This document shows positions 52,516 to 53,667 of a stretch of 53,667 bases of DNA, in pieces (positions within the stretch are counted from its first letter, which is position 1; each line of letters begins with the position of its first letter). The position numbers and the translations under genes are program-made. Source of the stretch: Desulfobacterales bacterium (lineage in GTDB: Bacteria; Desulfobacterota; Desulfobacteria; Desulfobacterales; JAHEIW01). Below the pieces are notes generated by a model. It was not told the DNA's origin. It searched no databases and saw only the letters and a program-made list of their open reading frames with translations. The stretch spans positions 5,972,511-6,026,177 of the forward strand of contig CP070746.1 of assembly GCA_020348305.1 (NCBI GenBank). Direction: 5' to 3'.

Positions 52516-53667
52516 CTATTTCTCTTTGCTCCAATAACTATCTCTCAAACCTTTTTTATAGATCTTGCCGGATCCGGTTTTGGGGAGTTCATCTAAAAAT
52601 ATGATGGATTTGGGTGCCTTATACGATGCCTGCTGCTGTTTGCAAAAGCTAATGATTTCCGCTTCGGTGGCACTTTCGTTTTCTTTCAACACCACAGCAG
52701 CATTTACCGCCTCGCCCCATTTTTCATCCGGCACCCCAAACACAGCGGCTTCCAGAATCTTCGGGTTCATATAAAGAACGTTTTCAACTTCTATAGAATA
52801 AACATTTTCACCGCCGGTAACGATCATGTCCTTCTTGCGATCGACGATATTGACATAGCCTTCGGCGTCCACGTTGGCAAGATCACCGGTGCGAAGCCAT
52901 CCTTGGCAAAATGCTTGCTCGGTTTCATCAGGCAATTTCCAGTATCCGGGGCTTATGGTATCGCCGCGCACCCAAATTTCGCCGACCTGTTTCTCATCCG
53001 CGGCAACAGGATTTCCGTCTTCATCGACGACTTTAAGCTCTACGCCGATAAACGGCCGACCGGTTTTGGACTTGTATTTGAACTGTTCATCGGGTGATAA
53101 ATTCTGCAGATGCTGTTTTATGATACTGAAAGTCAAATACGGACTGGTCTCGGTCATACCATAGGTTTGAATATAATCACAGCCAAAAACTTCTGTGATG
53201 CTTCGCACTACCTCAGGGGCGATGGGGGCGCCTCCGCTGAGGATCACCCGCAGGCTAGAAAAATCATATTCCTTTATGTTTGGGTGCTTAATCATCAGGT
53301 TGAGCATGGTAGGTATCAGGTTGCTCAATGTTATTTGCTCTTTTTGAATGGCTGCCATTGCGGCTTCGGCATTAAATTGGACCACCATCACATGGCGCGC
53401 CCCCACCCAGGTGATGGCAAATGTCGCCCAGGCATCGGCCAGATGAAACATGGGGGCGATGTGGCCCCAGATGTCGGTGTCCGCCAGCCGGAGTTCTGCA
53501 ATCGTTCCCAGGGCATGGAGGCAAACGTTTCTATGAGTGAGCATCACCACTTTAGGGCGTCCGGTGGTGCCACTGGTATAGTAGAGATGGGCAACATCAT
53601 TTTCCTGATTTGAGACGGGTTCGAAAGAACCTTTATGCTCATTGATGACATTTTCAAAGGCATGACA
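52516..53667 (-). CDS. AMP-dependent acyl-CoA synthetase/ligase (5' end outside the window)
   Basis: The last 383 residues of an acyl-CoA ligase of the ANL superfamily, which activates an acid with ATP and CoA through an acyl-AMP. The frame is open to the window edge and begins before the P-loop motif YYTSGTTGRPK. The YGMTETSP motif, the GEIWVRGDTISPGYWK and WLRTGDLANVD segments, and the catalytic C-terminal lysine in KTGSGKIYKK are visible. About 130-170 N-terminal residues are missing from view. The acid specificity (fatty, aromatic or short chain) is not clear. It is upstream of the GabT-like gene in one operon. Confidence 0.92.
   Translation of the reverse strand, partial: CHAFENVINEHKGSFEPVSNQENDVAHLYYTSGTTGRPKVVMLTHRNVCLHALGTIAELRLADTDIWGHIAPMFHLADAWATFAITWVGARHVMVVQFNAEAAMAAIQKEQITLSNLIPTMLNLMIKHPNIKEYDFSSLRVILSGGAPIAPEVVRSITEVFGCDYIQTYGMTETSPYLTFSIIKQHLQNLSPDEQFKYKSKTGRPFIGVELKVVDEDGNPVAADEKQVGEIWVRGDTISPGYWKLPDETEQAFCQGWLRTGDLANVDAEGYVNIVDRKKDMIVTGGENVYSIEVENVLYMNPKILEAAVFGVPDEKWGEAVNAAVVLKENESATEAEIISFCKQQQASYKAPKSIIFLDELPKTGSGKIYKKGLRDSYWSKEK

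Noticed and set aside
1..53667. tRNA, rRNA or riboswitch genes
   Set aside because: I looked through the intergenic stretches and found no tRNA-like cloverleaf with CCA-adjacent stems, no rRNA signature and no recognisable riboswitch core. A covariance-model scan would be needed to exclude them fully.

Overview
The window looks like a chromosomal segment from a Gram-negative anaerobe, most likely a Desulfobacterota-type (deltaproteobacterial) heterotroph. This is inference. It rests on a tungsten-type aldehyde:ferredoxin oxidoreductase, a decayed YedF-like gene and a decayed 4Fe-4S ferredoxin gene, an ADP-forming CoA ligase alpha subunit, many acyl-CoA and amino-acid catabolic enzymes, an outer-membrane-type lipoprotein, and dispersed palindromic repeats. 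I see no rRNA, tRNA, CRISPR array, transposase or phage gene.

Layout. 0.1-2 kb (minus): a two-gene UbiA prenyltransferase / CruF-like carotenoid module. 2.2-8.3 kb: an SDR remnant, a fosmidomycin-resistance-type MFS carrier with a repeat inserted in its 3' end, an orphan ADP-forming CoA-ligase alpha subunit, a RidA-like protein, a small five-cysteine protein and a MarR-GNAT fusion regulator. 8.4-13.4 kb (minus): a complete branched-chain-amino-acid-type ABC operon (livK-H-G-F-M) behind a consensus promoter, divergent from a 3-hydroxyacyl-CoA dehydrogenase. 14.7-17.5 kb (minus): an unrecognised pair, a 657-residue alpha-solenoid-like protein and a lipoprotein. 17.6-18.2 kb: a gene graveyard. 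18.3-19.5 kb: a saccharopine-dehydrogenase-like enzyme.

19.8-32.9 kb (plus): a GntR-controlled catabolic island with a nitrilase-family amidase, an M20 amidohydrolase, a five-gene Dpp/Opp-type ABC importer, an amidase, two SDRs and a NodB-type deacetylase. It reads as uptake and stepwise C-N hydrolysis of a small amide or peptide-like compound, followed by redox steps. 33-37.2 kb: aldehyde:ferredoxin oxidoreductase, a zinc alcohol dehydrogenase and two small unknown genes. 37.7-41.1 kb: a 1134-residue zinc-ribbon / class III cyclase / AAA / TPR signalling protein. 41.5-44.9 kb: a membrane protein, an SDR, a second zinc dehydrogenase, a nested repeat cluster and a stand-alone Lrp/AsnC ligand-binding domain.

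45-53.7 kb: a spermidine/putrescine-type ABC system (potD-B-C on minus, potA divergent, each side with its own consensus promoter) followed by two class III aminotransferases and an acyl-CoA ligase cut by the window end. This suggests uptake, transamination and CoA activation of polyamine- or omega-amino-acid-like substrates.

The three importers share a feature: each substrate-binding-protein gene is followed within 40 nt by a strong hairpin before the next permease gene, probably to keep the binding protein in excess. The strongest candidates for something undescribed are the solenoid/lipoprotein pair, the archaeal-like C50-carotenoid-type gene pair, and two compact palindromic elements, one folding as a three-way junction and one inserted into the loop of another repeat.
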